Position numbers and translations under genes: made by a program
Notes under the pieces: model-generated
The model's input: only the letters and a program-made list of their open reading frames with translations
Database searches by the model: none
What the model was told of the DNA's origin: nothing
Assembly (NCBI RefSeq): GCF_000006405.1
Contig: NW_003216498.1
Location: forward strand, 726,851 to 790,850
Source of the DNA: Perkinsus marinus ATCC 50983
Taxonomy: Eukaryota > Perkinsozoa > Perkinsida > Perkinsidae
DNA: 64,000 bases
Direction: 5' to 3'
Shown here: positions 62,654-64,000 of the stretch, piece by piece
Numbering within the stretch: the stretch's first letter is position 1
Layout: each line of letters begins with the position of its first letter

Positions 62654-63778
62654 CTAAAACACAATCGAATGATTCCCCACCCGAATTCTCCCCCTCACTG
62701 CACTACCTGCTCTGCTAGGAATAGACCCTAGTCCCCTAGCTGGACCCCCATGCTTACTACACACCTCCTGTTGGTCCCCCACCGTTGTACTATACATACT
62801 CGACCCACTAGAAGCCTGCCCCATAGGGCAATACATACTCTCCTCTATAGCAGCCTCCTGCTCCAGCTCCACTCGAGCCGCCAAACTCGCATCTGTTCGA
62901 TCCTGCGGTAAAGTCGGCCCCTGCAGCTCCGGTAAATATGAGAACAACATCCCAACACTGCTATTCTTGGTCATCTCCTGTCCCCATTCCCTACTGCTAC
63001 AATACGTATTCACAGCCCTTGACACCAATGCGTTACTGCTCAATCTCAGCGCGAGATTCCGTATCATTAGCCTCGCACGCTCCTGCGCCGCCTCCATTAT
63101 AGTCCCCGGCCTATGCCCCCATTCAGCCTCCAGCCTCTCCCGAGCGCTCTCCTCCTCCTCCACCGCAGCAGCCTCCTCCTCATCATCAAACTGATCTCGA
63201 CCATCGTCCTCTCCCGGCCGCCCCAAGCACGAGTAGTCCTCTGGATTGAGATAGGTCCTCACAGCAACACCAGGATCACCGCTATCCCTCCTCCGCATCG
63301 CCGACACTGTTATCGCTTGAACCGCCATAGCAGCACACACATCAACTGCCTTCGACCGGAGTATCCCCAATTGTCGTACAGATAGACTATCGAGTTCCTC
63401 AGGCGTGAGTCCACCATGACGTGCAAACTTACCAAAGAGCTCCGACACGCCCTTCTCCCGGCACGCTCTCGAGCAATAAGTAAAGTCGTTTCTAAGGTAA
63501 ATCGGTCTATGCGCCCGTATCCTTTTAATACAGCTATAGCAGTCAAAGGTCCTTCTCGCGGTCCCTTCATAATCCCTATCATGCCGCCGCCGACCCCTAC
63601 CACTCTTCTTCCTCTTCTTAGCCCTCTGAGACGAGCCCTTACGATGGTGCTCCGAGTTCATCGACGCCAACGATGAACATGATGACCGTGCTGTCTCCGG
63701 CATCGAGTAAGACTTAGTCAAACCCGCTGATGCAAGAGGCGCCGATCGCAGCACCTCCGTCGAACCCGAAAACGACAT
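62654..63778 (-). CDS. FCS/FLZ-like zinc-finger protein, intronless
   Basis: A single exon of 374 residues from ATG 63778 (MSFSGSTEVLRSAPLASAG). A basic nuclear-localisation-like run (AKKRKKSGRGRRRH, residues 53-66) precedes a zinc finger of the form C-x2-C-x18-C-x3-C (Cys 80, 83, 102, 106; YSCIKRIRAHRPIYLRNDFT between). The IYLRNDFTYCSRACR part closely resembles the FLZ (FCS-like zinc finger, DUF581) family of land plants, which binds SnRK1 kinases, and more loosely MYM/FCS fingers. The rest has an acidic EEE region (about 205-225), a helical segment and a low-complexity tail. Upstream the frame is open but has no ATG. Lack of introns is unusual beside its heavily spliced neighbours. Confidence 0.7.
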   Translation of the reverse strand: MSFSGSTEVLRSAPLASAGLTKSYSMPETARSSCSSLASMNSEHHRKGSSQRAKKRKKSGRGRRRHDRDYEGTARRTFDCYSCIKRIRAHRPIYLRNDFTYCSRACREKGVSELFGKFARHGGLTPEELDSLSVRQLGILRSKAVDVCAAMAVQAITVSAMRRRDSGDPGVAVRTYLNPEDYSCLGRPGEDDGRDQFDDEEEAAAVEEEESARERLEAEWGHRPGTIMEAAQERARLMIRNLALRLSSNALVSRAVNTYCSSREWGQEMTKNSSVGMLFSYLPELQGPTLPQDRTDASLAARVELEQEAAIEESMYCPMGQASSGSSMYSTTVGDQQEVCSKHGGPARGLGSIPSRAGSAVRGRIRVGNHSIVF

Positions 63779-64000
63779 TTCTCGTTGAAAAGTATAAACT
63801 GAAACAGACCCCTCGCTTTGTTCCCCCACAACCAGCCACCCGACGACCCTTATAAAGAACCCTCCTCAATTTTCTCCCTATAGAGGAGGCAACATCACCA
63901 GCATTGAAAGCTGATGAGTTATGGAAACTTAGCAGATTCAGGTAGACACATCTATAACGAAACCTTCCTCATATGCGAGAAGCTTCGTCGCCATCATAAA
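63779..64000. other. Intergenic edge of window
   Basis: Upstream region of the zinc-finger gene, with a TATAAAG box at 63850-63856 on the plus strand. No coding block seen. Confidence 0.4.

Overview
The window is nuclear DNA of a unicellular eukaryote. It has dense spliced genes with very short GT-AG introns (most 41-52 nt, a few as short as about 35 nt), FG nucleoporin, Nopp140, Bud23 and CAF1-type genes, a mitochondrial-type methylcitrate synthase, and an axonemal dynein heavy chain about 19 kb long, so the cell makes a motile flagellum. The gene set and intron style fit an alveolate. A Perkinsus-like protist is my best guess; that is inference from gene content and not proven by any one marker. 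Gene models were made by hand: I looked for family-conserved protein blocks and joined them across GT/AG pairs that keep the reading frame.

Layout: 1-1246 (-) 5' part of a 2-methylcitrate synthase gene. 1.2-4.7 kb is gene-poor and repeat-rich: a 23-bp-arm inverted repeat, a 1.13-kb terminal-inverted-repeat transposon inserted in a tandem repeat array, and a cluster of odd-length palindromes. 4.7-8.2 kb is a tandem segmental duplication whose two copies each carry a small secreted six-cysteine (CS-alpha-beta-like) protein. 8.2-10.1 kb holds decayed tRNA-like sequences. 10.15-22.7 kb is a run of minus-strand genes: BUD23, NUP54-like, Nopp140/SRP40-like, a HAD phosphatase, a SulP/SLC26 anion transporter and a SET-domain protein. 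22.8-29.4 kb is weakly coding, with one unknown plus-strand gene and a third cysteine-rich secreted protein. 29.5-34.8 kb (+) has ARL1, an ELO fatty-acid elongase and a Nudix hydrolase. 35.6-37.5 kb (-) is a leucine-rich-repeat protein. 38.4-40.0 kb (+) is a CAF1/CNOT7-like protein that has lost catalytic residues and gained a polyproline tail. 41.9-60.9 kb (-) is the inner-arm-type dynein heavy chain, followed on the same strand by a charged coiled-coil protein (61.1-62.0 kb) and a protein with an FCS/FLZ-like zinc finger (62.7-63.8 kb).

The most unusual signal is an interspersed element of about 130-170 bp, with nine recognisable copies between 16.4 and 38.1 kb. Several sit inside introns in either orientation and swell introns of about 40-80 nt to 180-300 nt. 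A decayed tRNA-like sequence likewise sits in an ARL1 intron. These behave like introner-like or intron-tolerated mobile elements. Other observations of interest are the degenerate CAF1 pseudoenzyme, the duplicated defensin-like locus, the repeat-module architecture of the Nopp140 homologue, and the odd-length palindrome cluster. The genes look like ordinary housekeeping, trafficking, lipid and motility genes; no operon-like joint pathway is evident.
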